Of a DNA stretch of 64,000 bases, positions 21,476 to 32,679 are shown piece by piece. How positions within the stretch are numbered: the stretch's first letter is position 1; each line of letters starts with the position of its first letter. Made by a program: the position numbers and the translations under genes. Below the pieces are notes generated by a model, which saw only the letters and a list, made by a program, of their open reading frames with translations, made no database searches and had not been told where the DNA came from. Location of the stretch: assembly GCF_002099425.1 (NCBI RefSeq), contig NW_018343987.1, positions 16,555,501-16,619,500 on the forward strand, in the 5' to 3' direction. The DNA comes from Phascolarctos cinereus (Eukaryota; Chordata; Mammalia; Diprotodontia; Phascolarctidae).

Positions 21476-22059
21476 TGCTTCCAAATGTGTTTCAACTTAT
21501 AACTCCCTTTTTCTGCTTCTCCACAAATAAAGCACTCAGAACTTGCTAGAAATTTTACTTAAAAGAATTATGCAAGGTCTAGATAGATCTATAAAGTGTA
21601 CATAATGTTGCAGGCAAGTATCATGAGTTTTCTCTTATTTATTTTAGCTTTTTATATGGTAATTCAGGAGAAACTGGAAACTACCTTGGACTCAGCTACA
21701 GAACAATAGGTGGAAGAAACATGCCTTATGCTTGGAAATGAGGTGGTTTCCTGTACTAGTTTCAGTAATAAAACCATATTTGGATGTATAAAATATGTGG
21801 AAGTGTTAGGAAAATGGTCACATTTTAAGGTATGTGAATTTATAGATACAGACAGATAAAGTCTTTAGTACTGAAGATTTTCATATATATATGTATATAT
21901 TTAAAACTACATTTCCCTTCACAAAGCTGATACTTTTTCATACTCTAATGAAAAAATTTTTTTTTGCAAAATTTTTTAGAAAAGGCCTTTGAGTACCCCA
22001 AAATGATGAAAATAGGTAAATACCCAAGGGCTCAAAGAAATGTTTGTTTCATCTATCCT
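21476..22059. other. No clear gene; one exon-like stretch
   Basis: Unclassified. At 21,647 a pyrimidine-rich tract ends in AG and is followed by a 30-codon open reading (21,649-21,738) with a glycine/asparagine-rich composition, then TGA and an AATAAA at about 21,767. No family is recognised, and a chance exon-like pattern is likely. Confidence 0.3.
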
Positions 22060-22165
22060 CCTATTCCCCATTTTAAACTTCATGAAGACAAGGATTGTGA
22101 CTTAATCCAAACTTTGTTCTTCCCTAAGCACAAAGTTGGTATGTAATTCATGTTTGCTGAATAAA
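22060..22165 (+). mobile_element. L2 LINE 3' terminus, diverged
   Basis: 'cttcatgaagacaaggattg', 'ttcttccctaagcacaaagt', then 'tgctgaataaatt'. Confidence 0.68.
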
Positions 22166-22479
22166 TTAATATAATAGGTTCACATACTATAAATATAACT
22201 AATATAATGTGATAGGTTCACAGAATGGAAAAAAAGGTGCACTCTAAGCTGGTGATGGCTAGAAAAGCCACCCTTCCTTAAAATTTAGTACAAAAAAGCC
22301 AAGAAATGGTAGGAAAAAAAGAAAACAATGAAACAAGAAAGAAGGAAAAGAAAAGAAGAATTTGAAAGAAGGTGAAAAATTAACTGGGACAAAGTACAAT
22401 AATTAAATTTTTTGGTTTATGTAAAACCTTAAAACTTTTTCCATCTCTTAAAAAATTTTTAATGTATATTATTTTGTCC

Positions 22480-23055
22480 TTTTGCTGCAGTCACTTATTT
22501 TATCTGATTTGACACTGAATTCACAAGATTCTGACACATATTTTTAAATCCTTCACCAAAAAACAACACTTTTATCATATGAGATATCAGGCACACCTTT
22601 GATGAACAGTCCATTTTCCCAAATCTAGCCTTGATTATAATAGCCCATAGGTTTCTAGTGGAGTTTAAATCAGGCAAATTTCCAGGCCGATTAAGCATGT
22701 TTTATCTTCATGTCTTAGATAAATTTCAAAATGTTTGTAAAATGTGGCATAGTACAAGGCCATATTGCTGAATTCCATCTCCTTCTGGCACGTTTGTTGT
22801 TGTTGTTTGTTTTGCAAATTTTCTAAGAATATCAATATACTTATGAGTTCATCATGTTCTTAATGGGGGACAAGACTTCTAGTCTACTGTAAGTTAGAGA
22901 AAAAAAAATCTCCAACTGTTTTCTTTTTTTAGTAGATGTTTTACAGTCTGAAGAAGATGCCCAGATCTTTATAGGCTTACTTGGACTTCTGATGATACTC
23001 TGGTATAGACTTCAACGAAAAAGTAAATGTTCACGGGTGAAAATGACCTTTTAGT
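22480..23055 (-). mobile_element. Tc1/mariner DNA transposon with transposase fossil
   Basis: The minus strand encodes the end of a Tc1-type DDE transposase (possibly the Tc2/Kanga group). An open piece at 22,698-22,495 reads NRPGNLPDLNSTRNLWAI, then KARFGKMDCSSKV and a C-terminal helix region. The family motif is WPGNSPDLNPIENLW, in which the E is the third catalytic residue; here that E is replaced by R. Upstream frames keep the QQD-containing second catalytic block ('atggaattcagcaatatggc' on the minus strand, near 22,780). Frameshifts and stops separate the blocks. The N-terminal DNA-binding half and clear terminal repeats were not found. Confidence 0.78.
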
Positions 23056-23064
23056 ACTCTATCC

Positions 23065-23650
23065 AGTCTTTTCTTTTTTTTTCCAAAAACTTACTTTTAT
23101 TGATATTATTTATTTTCACATCATTTTAATTTCCAAATATATCACTCTCCCCTCTCCTAACCAGTGATTAAAGGGCTGGGGCAGCTAGGTGGTGCAATGG
23201 ATAGACCACCTGCCCTGGAGTCAGGAGGATCTGAGTTCAAATCTGGCCTCAGACACTTGATGCTTACTAGCTGTGTGACCCTGGGCAAGTCACTTAACTC
23301 CAATTGCCTCACCAAAACAAGCAAAAAAACCCCAACAAAAACAAACAAACAAAAAACCCAACAACAACCAAAAACCAAAAAAAAAGACAAAAAACAAAAA
23401 ACAACAAAAACCCAACCCAATGATTAAAGGGGAGGAGGGAAGCAGTTCAATAAAAACAATCAAAACATTGGTCATGCCTGACAGTATATATACTATTCTA
23501 TACCCATAGTCTTATATCTTTGCAGAAAGAGGGAAGTATATTTTTCTCAACACTTCTCTAAGACTTATCTTCGCTATTAGTTACACAATATTGTGTTTCA
23601 CTTTTTTTCCCCTTCTATTTACATTGTTGTAACCATTGATTCACTGTGAA
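23065..23650 (-). mobile_element. L1 LINE 3' UTR, antisense, split by a SINE
   Basis: The left part (23,065-23,162) begins with a T-rich end and 'tcactctcccctctcctaac'. The right part (23,419 to about 23,650) has 'aacattggtcatgcctgac' and 'ccttctatttacattgttgt', typical of marsupial L1 3' UTR in reverse. Confidence 0.7.
23176..23418 (+). mobile_element. Young-looking SINE (WSINE1/Mar1-like) with TSD
   Basis: The nearly consensus head 'ggggcagctaggtggtgcaa', 'gagttcaaatctggcctcag', 'gtgtgaccctgggcaagtca' and 'ctccaattgcctcacc' is followed by a 120-base A/AC-rich tail. The TSD is agtgattaaaggg (23,163-23,175) and aatgattaaaggg (23,419-23,431). It is the least diverged SINE in the window. Confidence 0.93.
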
Positions 23651-24190
23651 CTCATTAAAAAACCCAAGAAATTCCATGTAATCCTTAGAGGGCTGAGGGG
23701 GTAAGGAGTGGGAGGGGGTAGTTGTCAGATGGCCTAGGAAAACCCTTTCTTATTCCAAGAATATTCCAAGTCCATAACTCAGTAGCACCTGTTGAGAACT
23801 GCTAATTTCCAACTTCCGTTTGTTCCTGTCTGTTTCAGCTACCAAGTACTCCAGTCTTGTACTGTCTTGCCCATGTTAAGAATTTTTTCTTCTTAGCAAT
23901 GACTAGTAGCTGTTTTGAGCAGCTCTTTATCTCTTGTTTCTGTGGGATTCCACCTGTTTTTTAGTGCACTGTTAGATGAGATGAAGGAACCTACAGATGA
24001 TTCTCCTTTTTCTTTTTTTGATTAGTGCATCTTAAAGTTTCACTGGGGTGTTTTGGGAGCCCTGGGCTCCTCTCAGTCTTAACACAGTGCTGTCCTCCAT
24101 AGCAGCTACTTGTTGTTGTTGTTTTTTTTCCCCCACAGAACTTGTCACTATTCTTTTAACTATTCTATTAACTTAATTAGCTATTCTTAT
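23651..24190. other. No gene; unclassified
   Basis: No repeat recognised apart from a (TTG) run at 24,108-24,121. There is no long open frame. Confidence 0.35.
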
Positions 24191-24194
24191 ATTA

Positions 24195-24465
24195 GAGGTA
24201 GCCAGGTAGTGCCATGGATAGAGTTCTGGGCCTGGAGTCAAGAAGATGAGTTCAAACCAAAACCTCAGATAATAGCTAGATCTGTGACCCTTGGCAAGTC
24301 ATTTAACCTCTGTTTGCCTCAATTTCCTCATCTATAAAACGGGGATTATAGTATCTATTTCAAACCTTGGTTGTTGTAAGGATCAAATAAAATAACATCT
24401 ATAAGATACGTAGTGTCTGGCACATAGTAGACATTATATAAATGTTAGTTATTTTTATTATTATT
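24195..24465 (+). mobile_element. SINE with MIR-type tail
   Basis: 'gaggtagccaggtagtgcca', 'gggcctggagtcaagaagat', 'cctcaatttcctcatctata' and 'gttgttgtaaggatcaaata', ending in 'tttttattattattc'. Confidence 0.85.
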
Positions 24466-24479
24466 CTAATTTCCACTAT

Positions 24480-24625
24480 AGAGCAATGGTGGCAAACTCA
24501 AACAGAAACAGATCCTTGCCAGTGGCATACTGACTTAATTGTTTTGTTATAGATTTTCCTATTACATTCTAATCTGGTCCTAGCCCAGTATGTCCTGGAC
24601 TGCTTGCACCTCTGGTGTCAAAGTT
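24480..24625. mobile_element. Non-autonomous DNA repeat (hAT-like), reverse copy
   Basis: 'caatggtggcaaactcaaac', 'attacattctaatctggtcc' and 'gcttgcacctctggtgtcaa' match the reverse complement of the element at 58,214-58,428. Confidence 0.6.
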
Positions 24626-25399
24626 GAAACCTTTACTCCCACTGCCAGGTCCCTCAGAATATCTTTGCTTGTTTTCTGAGGATTAATTAGGCTACTCTGA
24701 ACCAACTGTTTGTCAGTCCTCGACATTGCTTTCAATTTTCCGCCATATCTTCCCATGACTTTCAGCGTGACTAATCCTGTTTCATTCTGGGCTTGATGAT
24801 CCTTGAAATGTTTGACTTCCCCTTCTCATTTCTGTGTTTGTACCCTCTGGCCTATTACTATGCCCAGCACATAGTGGGGATTTAAGAAATACTTTTGGAA
24901 AAAAATAAGGCAGGGAAAGAAATGACCTGAGTAAGTCCTTCAGACCTGAAAAAGATAGGATATGAAATCACTGGAAAGACCGTCTAAAAAGTGAACGGAA
25001 AGAGCTTAAATGAAGAAAAAAAAAAGAGGCTGAAACTTCAGCAGGATGAGTACTTTGGGTAGCAGCTCCTTACGTGGGTGTTTCTTGTGTATTCCACTGA
25101 TGTGCTGACTTTTAGGGAAGTTAGCAGAGGGGAAAATTATGTCTATGTCCTTCTCAGCATAGTACCCTCTAATCCTTAGTAGAAGGCAAACTTATCATAA
25201 GAAAAAGTCTGTAATGACAAGGCAATTCAGATACAGTCAAGCATGCCTTCTGAAAAGGGGATTACTCTGGCAATGCACCATCACTCAAGGGCCTGCTTGA
25301 AAGCCGTTATATTACTATTCCATCAGCACCAAGGTGCTAATCGGTCAAGGGCTTGGTTGTTCAGGGTTTGGGGAGCAACTGTACATCTCATAAGCAATA
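24626..25399. other. No gene; one L2 terminus
   Basis: Unclassified except an L2 3' terminus at about 24,840-24,900 ('gcccagcacatagtggggat'). Confidence 0.4.
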
Positions 25400-25912
25400 A
25401 CTGCTAAGGTAATATCCCAGCAAAAGCGATCTTTTCAGTAAGTGGTCAAAAGATATGAACAGTTTTCAATAGACTACCAACAATCACATGAAAACATACT
25501 ACAAAATAAGTAATCATTAAAGAAATGGAAACTAACAACTGTGAGGCTTCACTGGATTGCTATCAAGTTGGCAAAGATGATAAAACACGGAAACAGTTCA
25601 TGTTGGAAGGACTGTGAGAAGGCAAACACACCAACACACTACTAGTAAAGCTATGAACTGATTTAGCTGTTCCAGAAAATAATCTGGAATTATGCAAACT
25701 TTCACCTTATGACCAGTGATCACACAACTGGGCATATATCCCAAGGAAGTCGCAGACAGAAATAAAGGTCATAGCAGTACTCTGTAGTAGCGAAAGCTAG
25801 GAACAAAATGGGTAAGCATTTAGTGGGGAACAGCTGAACAGGCTGTAGTATGTGAATGTAATGGAACACTATAGAGCTGTAAGAAATGGGAAATTCAGAA
25901 AAGCACGGGGAA
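25400..25912 (+). mobile_element. L1 LINE ORF2 C-terminus and 3' region
   Basis: 'agtggtcaaaagatatgaac', 'cactggattgctatcaagtt', 'cacacaactgggcatatatc' and 'aatggaacactatagagct' follow L1 order. No usable frame remains. Confidence 0.78.
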
Positions 25913-26360
25913 ATCTGTGTATTTCAGTAGAGTCCTAAATTTAAAAGTCGGATTACAAAAGGGGTTCAGAAGCTACTTGACAACGCAGAGAGGAAGCTTC
26001 AAGCTCCCCCTGGGAGTCTGGTTATGAAAAAGAAGAGACGCTAGAACTGCTTAACTGATGATAGTTTGAGGGAATGGCAGAGTCAACTGAAGGTTTTCTA
26101 AGGATCCCAGAAATCTGGTCATGCTTGTTGGCAGTGGAGAAGGACCCGATAGATAAGGAAAGACTGAAGACGGAAAGAAAGAGGGGGAAAATGACTTATC
26201 CATGTAAGTTCCCTGAGAAGACAGGATCAAGGGCACAAGACGAAAGACTAATTCATAAGAAAGGCTGGTCATTAAAAAAAGGACCACTTCTTACTTACAT
26301 GGAGAAGCAAGGGTGGAGAGAATGAGGAACAAAGTAGAGGGGTTTCGAAGAATATATTAA
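25913..26360. other. No gene; unclassified purine-rich sequence
   Basis: Opposed open frames on the two strands at 26,051-26,325 (78 and 83 codons) overlap. Neither has a recognisable match. Confidence 0.35.
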
Positions 26361-26362
26361 GA

Positions 26363-26612
26363 GAGACAGAGGATGAAGCAGTGTGAGATAGTGGACAGAA
26401 ATCTTGACTCTAAGCCAAGAAGACCAGTATACAAGCGCCAATTCTGACACATACTAGTTGTGTGACCCTGGACGAGTCACTTAACAACTCAATGATCTAG
26501 GCAAATCCCTAAGATTGTAAATTGTAGAAAAGGTGCTGACTTACATTGGTTGAGGGATTTTCCTTACCTGGGAGTTCCTATACTAATAAAGTCATAGATC
26601 TAGACCTTGTCT
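26363..26612 (+). mobile_element. SINE with 'light-tail' module, near full length
   Basis: 'gcagtgtgagatagtggac', 'tgtgaccctggacgagtcac', 'taagattgtaaattgtagaa', 'ggtgctgacttacattggtt' and 'actaataaagtcatagatc'. It defines the second SINE tail type used elsewhere in the window. Confidence 0.82.
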
Positions 26613-27227
26613 CTGTCCGTGTTCCTAAAGGAGACAATCATGGCAGATGTTTTCAATTTTTTTTTCTGCTCTGCTGAAGGGAGAGTGAAGAGTGGTGGGG
26701 AAAGAAACAAGACAAAGTTTGGAATAGTCACTGAAGGGTTTATGATAGTCAATCTGAGAACAACAAAAAGAATGTCATGCAGCAGTGAAGAGTTTAAATT
26801 AGATGTTTTATAATGGACCTAGTTAACATAGCTGTGTGTGAACTTCTTCAGGAGCTTTGAGCATAATGAATCTAGGAACTAGAAGGTAGATGGTAATGGC
26901 AGCCCAAGATCAGAGTCTGGCAATGAGAGAATGACAACAGCATAAAGGGACAAGGGAGAAAACAACGAACAGCTGGACTGCACAAGACTGAAAGAAGCAA
27001 AAAGAGGTGACAGACTGGAAGAACAGAGAGGAGCAGAGGAACTGGGAGAATGAAGAATAGTTTTAGGCCTGAAGGAAAGGAGGAAGGATAAGAGGTTATG
27101 GTTACAGAAGGGAATTTCAAGATCTTAGAAGGTAATACAGTATTGGTAATTATGGGTTCTAAGATGTGACCATCCCTACAGGATGCTGAAGTAGAGTGAT
27201 GACATGACTCATGGGACTTCAACTCCA
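26613..27227. other. No gene; repeat-like but unassigned
   Basis: A purine-rich stretch ('ggttatggttacagaaggga', 'gttctaagatgtgaccatcc') that resembles an antisense LINE region but which I cannot assign. The minus-strand 120-codon frame (26,872-27,234) has a low-complexity leucine/serine composition. Confidence 0.35.
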
Positions 27228-27560
27228 TAAGCATTTAATAAATGCCTACTGTATACTTCTGCTAGGTGCTGGGTATAAAAAGACAAAAACAAACAAACAA
27301 ACAAACAAACAAACAGTTCCTGACCATTGAAAGCAACACATTCTACCAGTGGGAGGGAGGGAATATAAATATACAAGTAAATATAAGTGATTTCAGGAGG
27401 AAGAAAAAGCTAATAGGAGGAATGGGGTGGAATGAAGGAAATCAGGGAAGACTTGGTGAAGAGCTGTCACCTGCGTCTGAGCTGTGCTTTGAAGGAATGA
27501 GAAGATTCTGTAAGATAAAAGTGAGGCAGTGCTGGAGACTGCCTTTCATAAAGGGATTAG
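27228..27560 (-). mobile_element. L2 LINE 3' end, antisense
   Basis: 'aagcatttaataaatgccta', 'ctgctaggtgctgggtataa', then after a (CAAA)n run 'cagggaagacttggtgaag' and 'tgagctgtgctttgaagga'. Confidence 0.72.
27283..27315. repeat. (CAAA)n microsatellite
   Basis: Eight tandem CAAA/ACAA units grown at the 'gacaaaaac' of the antisense L2 end. Confidence 0.95.
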
Positions 27561-27732
27561 AGTCTAATGGGAGAGATTCAGGAAATACATAAAAATACTA
27601 ACAAAAAATGTAAGCAAGCAAAAATTAATGTATAAACCATGTAAACCAATTTTCTAACAGTGACATGGGGTGAAAGTCAAGTAAAGTTTTATGGAGATCA
27701 GTTTTCAGTTGAGATGTGAAGATAAGGGGGGA

Positions 27733-27777
27733 GTGTGTGTGTGTGCGTGTGTGCGTGTGTGTGTGTGTGTGTGTGTA
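27733..27777. repeat. (GT)n microsatellite
   Basis: About 22 GT units with two GC interruptions. Confidence 0.97.
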
Positions 27778-27807
27778 TCCCTTGGCAGAGAACAACTCAG
27801 GAGACTG

Positions 27808-27900
27808 CAGAGACAGTGTAGTACAGTAGACAGATTGCTGAATTTGAAATCAGGAAAACCTTGACATGAATCCTACTCCTGACACCCAGTTGCATAGTCC
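27808..27900 (+). mobile_element. SINE 5' half
   Basis: 'gagacagtgtagtacagtag', 'gaaatcaggaaaaccttgac' then 'atgaatcctactcctgaca'. Confidence 0.7.
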
Positions 27901-27981
27901 CAGTTTTAGCTGCTATTTCTAGCTTGATCCTGGATGGATATGTCTAAGATGAGAAATGGTCCAAGGGCACCTCAAATAAGC

Positions 27982-28037
27982 TATCTATAGCTATATCTAT
28001 AATAGATATAAATAGATATCTCTCTCTCTCTCCCCCC
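27982..28037. repeat. (ATCT)n / (CT)n microsatellite
   Basis: Imperfect ATCT/ATAG units then a CT run ending in CCCCCC. Confidence 0.9.
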
Positions 28038-28200
28038 GTAGGAGAACATTCCTCAATCCCTTGTACTTTTCCCAGTTATACCTAACACTGTCACAATACT
28101 TGTGACCAGGCAGGTGTGAAAGACTGCTGTCTCCAGCCTTCCAATTAGACCTACAGAGGTTATCCTCCACACATCTGTGACAACCTACTCTCCTTGGTAT

Positions 28201-28275
28201 TAAGTCAACAAGTATTTATATGGCTCCAACAAGGTGCCAGGCACTGTGCTGGAGATAGAAAGAAAAACAAAAACA
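28201..28275 (-). mobile_element. L2 LINE 3' terminus, antisense
   Basis: 'taagtcaacaagtatttata' and 'ggtgccaggcactgtgctgg'. Confidence 0.8.
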
Positions 28276-29065
28276 AATAAAAAAGATTTACTTAAGTGAT
28301 TTTATTTGCTTGGTTTTTTATAAACATTAATAAAAATGAAGATAGCCCTCTGTCCTCTACAAGGTAAATTAGTGATATATTAATTTTATAGGAGAAGCCG
28401 CTAAGACACTAAGATTAGGTATTTAGGGAAGGTCACAATTTCACAGTTAAGTCCAAGGTTAAAAAGTAGTCTTCAATCCTTCTGTCTCCATTCTATGCTC
28501 AAACTACTTTTGAAGAAACACCTGAATTTACTCTGTCCTTTTTTGCATTTTTGTTAGATTAGGAATGAATATGTCAAACAAGGTGCACAGGCTATGAAAA
28601 TACCATCTCATTTCTGCTTTTTTGTTGCTTGTACAATTTCTAACTAAACACTGATTCAGGATATTTGAGGAAGAAATTACTTTCCTCTTGGGAGAGATTT
28701 CAAATCAGCTGTGACAGAGATAATGCCCCAGGTATCATGAATCATTGGATTGGTTCCTCCCTAAAATATGCCTCATGCCTACCAAGTGAAGGAATATATT
28801 CAAGGTCCATGATCATGGAAATGAGGAAGCTACTGAGGGTATACTGGTCCTGATGAATACTGGTTTTGGAGGGGCTACCGAATAGCAATAGCAGAAGGAG
28901 AGTCAAGGAGGGGAAACAGTGGAAGCCCAGACCAACTATGTGTAAGTACCTGCTATGTGCCCAGCTAAGTACTATACAGGTTAAAGAAAAATATATGAGA
29001 AATTGACTTCTCTCACGTGACAGAAGCTACTCATCTTTTCCTCCTTTGGAAAAGGAAAAACACAA
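28276..29065. other. No gene; MIR and L2 scraps
   Basis: A possible antisense MIR remnant lies at about 28,395-28,500 and an antisense L2 scrap at about 28,935-28,975 ('gtacctgctatgtgcccagc'). The rest is unclassified. The 62-codon plus-strand frame at 28,665-28,853 has no recognisable similarity. Confidence 0.4.
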
Positions 29066-29067
29066 AG

Positions 29068-29390
29068 GCAATATGGGATGGCAGAGAGTACCCGATTAAG
29101 AAGAGTACAGACACCTAGCTTCTAGTTCTGGATCAGATACAATTTCCTGTGTGACCATGGACAAGTCATTTGATCTCTCAGTGTCTGCACTGGTAAAATA
29201 AGGAAGACACACTAGAGGACCTCTAAAGTCCATTCCAACTCACCATCTATGATCCTAAATCACATAACTTTTTAAAGCCTACTTCCTCATCAATAAAATG
29301 CAAATTAAAATGCAATGTTCAAGACTGTAATGAGGATTAAATGAGCTAATATAGGTAATATAAGTGCTATATCAATGTGAGTTATTATTA
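29068..29390 (+). mobile_element. MIR SINE, possibly two overlapping pieces
   Basis: 'agcttctagttctggatcag', 'tgtgaccatggacaagtcat', 'ctagaggacctctaaagtcc', then a further MIR tail 'gaggattaaatgagctaata' ending near 29,390. The doubled tail suggests two MIR copies or a rearrangement. Confidence 0.75.
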
Positions 29391-30199
29391 CATATGGCTT
29401 TTGCATTTTGTAAATCACTGCAAATGATATTTAATATGAGCTTTGAGTATTAATGCAATTTCTATAACAATTAAATTTAACAAACTTATTTAACATTGAG
29501 AGTTTAATTTCAGAACTTTCACCTTTTACTTATGTTCTCTAAGATTCTTGGGAACAACAACAATCAGCAACATTAATGTGTTAGGTATTGTTGTGTAAAA
29601 ATCATCTCATTTTCAAACTATTTCTAAATTTAATACTTGTAATCTTTTATTTTTTTTAATACTTGTAATCTTTTAAAGTTACAAGATGTCATTTGGTCTG
29701 CTCCTATTGCTTCTGGACAGGAAATCATTTAACTCTATGAATAAAGTCAGTGATATTTTATTTATATTCATTTTTTAAAAATTCAATACTTTATTTTTAA
29801 AAATTTATTTTATTTTTAATTTATGGACTAAAACAAGCATTTCCATAACACAGTATAACAAAGACGATGATCGCACGTGAAACTGAAAATCTCTTATGCA
29901 CAACTTGCTATTCCTTTTATAATAAAGTTAACATGTAAATTTCTTCCCTTTCCCTCCCTCACCCAGATGGCTACCTTTAGATGGCAACTCAATATCTTTG
30001 GGAGTATATTCCACGGACTAACTTCACAGGTATACCCTATTAAAATTTTGCTTATCTCTCTTATTTAAAACACTTTGTTTGGAGTTTGGAGAACACTTTG
30101 AAAAATGTTTACACACCTGCGAAAAATCACTATCTAAGGAATACTAATTCAGTTAACTCAAATGAGTTTCAATGATTTTTGTAACTAGGAATCATTGAT
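29391..30199. other. AT-rich, no gene; probable antisense LINE 3' end
   Basis: 'aaaacaagcatttccataac' and 'aacttgctattccttttata' (about 29,740-30,000) look like a reversed marsupial LINE 3' end, from memory only. A tandem duplication of 'aatacttgtaatctttta' occurs at 29,631-29,678. Confidence 0.4.
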
Positions 30200-31190
30200 C
30201 AAAAAATAATTTGTTAAGCTCCTACTATGTGCCAGGTAATATGGATAGAAAGACAAACAGGAAAACTCCCTTAAGGAGTCTACATTATGGGGGAACTATG
30301 TGTACATATAAGTAGATAGAAAAGGCCTATAATGTAAATACAAAGTCATTTTGGTGGACACTAATATTTGGGAGGATCAGGGAAGGCATCATGTAGAAGG
30401 TGGCATTGAGCTAGGCTTTGAAAAAACAAACAACCAACCTGGGGATTTTAATAGGTAGAGGTGTAGAGAGAGTATACCTCAGGCATAAGTGACAGACTGA
30501 ATGAAGACCCAGAGAAAGGAGGTAGAATGGTATGGATACAGACACGAATAGAGCATGAACTGTGTGGAAGGTTGGATCAGGAGCCCAACCCATGCTTTAC
30601 GCAACTTTATGGCTGTGAATAAGGAAGAGCAAGAAGGTAATTTCAGCTAGACGAAATGCATTGGGGGGAATATCATGTAATAAGCCTAGAAAGGTAGGCT
30701 GTAGCTTTATGAGCAGGGAAATGACACGGTCAGAGCTGTGGTTTAGGAACAGCTCTTTAATAACTATGTGAGAATGGACTAAAGCAGGGAGAGATATGAG
30801 GCAAGGGGACCAATTAAGAGCTATTGCAATAGTCAGATAAGATGTGACAAGGGCCTGAACAAGGGCAATGGCCACGTAAGTACAGAGAAAAGGACATACT
30901 GGAGATGCTCTGATAGGAGACTCAAAGACTTGGCAATTGACTATATATGGCAAGGCGAGGGAGAGTGATAAGTCAAAGGACCCAAAGGTTGTGAATGTAG
31001 GTGACTTCTCACTTACTTGCCCAGTCTAATGGCAATTTCCTAGCCCTTATCCTCAGATTTTTTTTAAGGGGGGTTGTGGGTAGTGGGCGAGATGAGTCCT
31101 TTTTGTATATACTGGGTTTAAGATATTACTGGGACGTCCAGTTTAAAACATACACTAGGGAGCTGGTTAAATGCGAAATCTAAAGACCTT
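30200..31190 (-). mobile_element. L2 LINE, antisense, 1 kb
   Basis: It starts at the L2 terminus in reverse ('gctcctactatgtgccaggt') and continues through 'gaagggcat'-like sequence, 'ttgcaatagtcagataagat', 'cttggcaattgactatatat' and 'gttgtgaatgtaggtgac', to 'ttactgggacgtccagttta'. It faces the sense L2 at 31,205. Confidence 0.82.
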
Positions 31191-31204
31191 TTCTCAAGGC
31201 TCAT

Positions 31205-32445
31205 CCTTCTTGATTTCTCTTATAGCCTTTGCAAGGAGGACCCGCCTGTTCTCCTGCATATTCTCTCTTTTCTAGTTTTTTTGTGACACTACTCTTTCCT
31301 GGCTCTCCTTTCCTCAGTTGCCTTTGTCGGATCCTCCTCCATGTTACGTTCACTAAACAAGGGTGTCTTGCAAAGCTCTCTGCCTTGCGCCCTCTTCTCT
31401 TCTTTTTCTATACTATCTTGATTAGTGACCTCAGCTCCCTCAGTTTTAATTATCATTTTTGTGCAGATGATTCTCTTATCTATATATCCAGTCCTAATTT
31501 CTTTCCTGAGCTCCAGTCTTACATCACCAAATGCCTTCTGGACACCTCATGTCCAAAACCAAACTCATCTTTCCCCTCAAACCCTGTCCTCTTTCAATCT
31601 TTGCAGCTAATGTTGAGGGCACCTCCATCCTCCCAGGCACCCAGGTTCACAATCTCAGTGTCATCCTTGACTCTTCTCTCACATTTATTCCCACATATCT
31701 AATCTGTTGCAGGTCTGGACAGTTCTACCTTCACAACATCTTTAGGTTAAGTCTCCCTTCTCTCTACTTGTATAGCCAGCCACCTGGTACAGGATCTCAT
31801 CATCTTACAAATGGACCACTTCAATAACCTTCTAACTGGCCTCCTTGCCCCAAATCTCTCGCCATTCTAATCCATCCTCTGATCAACTGCCAAAGGGATT
31901 TTCCTAAAGTGCAAGTCTCACCTCCTGCTCAATAAGCTTCACTAGCTCCCTACCACCTCTAGGTTAAAAAAAAATTCTGTCATTTAAAGCACTACACAAC
32001 CTGGACCCTTCCCACTTTCCAATCTTATACTTACTCCCCTTCATGTACTCTGCGACCCAGTGACATTGGCTTTCTTGCTGTTCCTTGCACAGGAAACTGT
32101 ATCTTTACTCTGTGCATTTTCACTAGCTGTCTTCCATGCCTGGAATGCTTTCCTTCCTTCCTTGATTTCCTTCAATATTCATCTTAAGTCCAACCTTTTG
32201 AATGAGACCTTTCCCTGTCTCACACCCCACCCAACTGCTAATGCTTTCTCTCTGGGATTACATCTTCCATCTACTCTGCATATATCATGTATGTTCATAG
32301 TAGCTTTAATGCATATGGCATTAAAATGTGAGCTGTTTGAAGACAAAGACCATGCGTTTACCTTTCTTTGCATATGCAGAGCTTATACAGTTCCAGGCAC
32401 ATAGTAAACACTTAATAAAGGCTTGTTGATTTACTGACATCAAAC
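31205..32445 (+). mobile_element. L2 LINE, ORF2 reverse-transcriptase end to 3' terminus
   Basis: An open piece contains CADDSLIYIS at 31,460-31,489, matching the YADD active-site motif of reverse transcriptase (Y replaced by C). Then come degraded 'DYCN'-region sequence near 31,800 and the L2 terminus 'cacatagtaaacacttaata' near 32,399. The copy is 5' truncated and frameshifted between blocks (31,229-31,827 and 32,060-32,404 are its open pieces). Confidence 0.85.
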
Positions 32446-32474
32446 TCTAATGGGTCCTTATTAACTCTAAAATA

Positions 32475-32673
32475 TGGGCTTGACTTTTTTTGTGCTATGA
32501 ACCTTTCTGGCATTCTATTGAAATTTACAGACCCTTTCTCAGAACAATGTTTTTAAATGCATAAAATAGAAAAAAAAACACAACCATGATTACAAAGGAA
32601 ACTAATTATGCTGAAATTATCAAAATATAATAATAAAAAAAGATCAAGTTTGGGATGCCAGGTTAAGAATTCC
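32475..32673. mobile_element. hAT-like non-autonomous element
   Basis: 'tgctatgaacctttctggca', 'ctttctcagaacaatgtttt' then 'taaatgcataaaatag', 'acaaaggaaactaattatgc' and 'gccaggttaagaattcc' match the element at 50,613-50,793. Confidence 0.75.
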
Positions 32674-32679
32674 TATTCA

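Noticed and set aside
23176-23290. Possible tRNA gene (box-A/B-like sequence)
   Set aside because: The tRNA-like head is part of a SINE with TSD and a poly(A)-type tail; no cloverleaf gene stands alone.
31229-31702. 157-codon plus-strand frame as a host gene
   Set aside because: It contains the L2 reverse-transcriptase CADD block and lies in a typical truncated L2.
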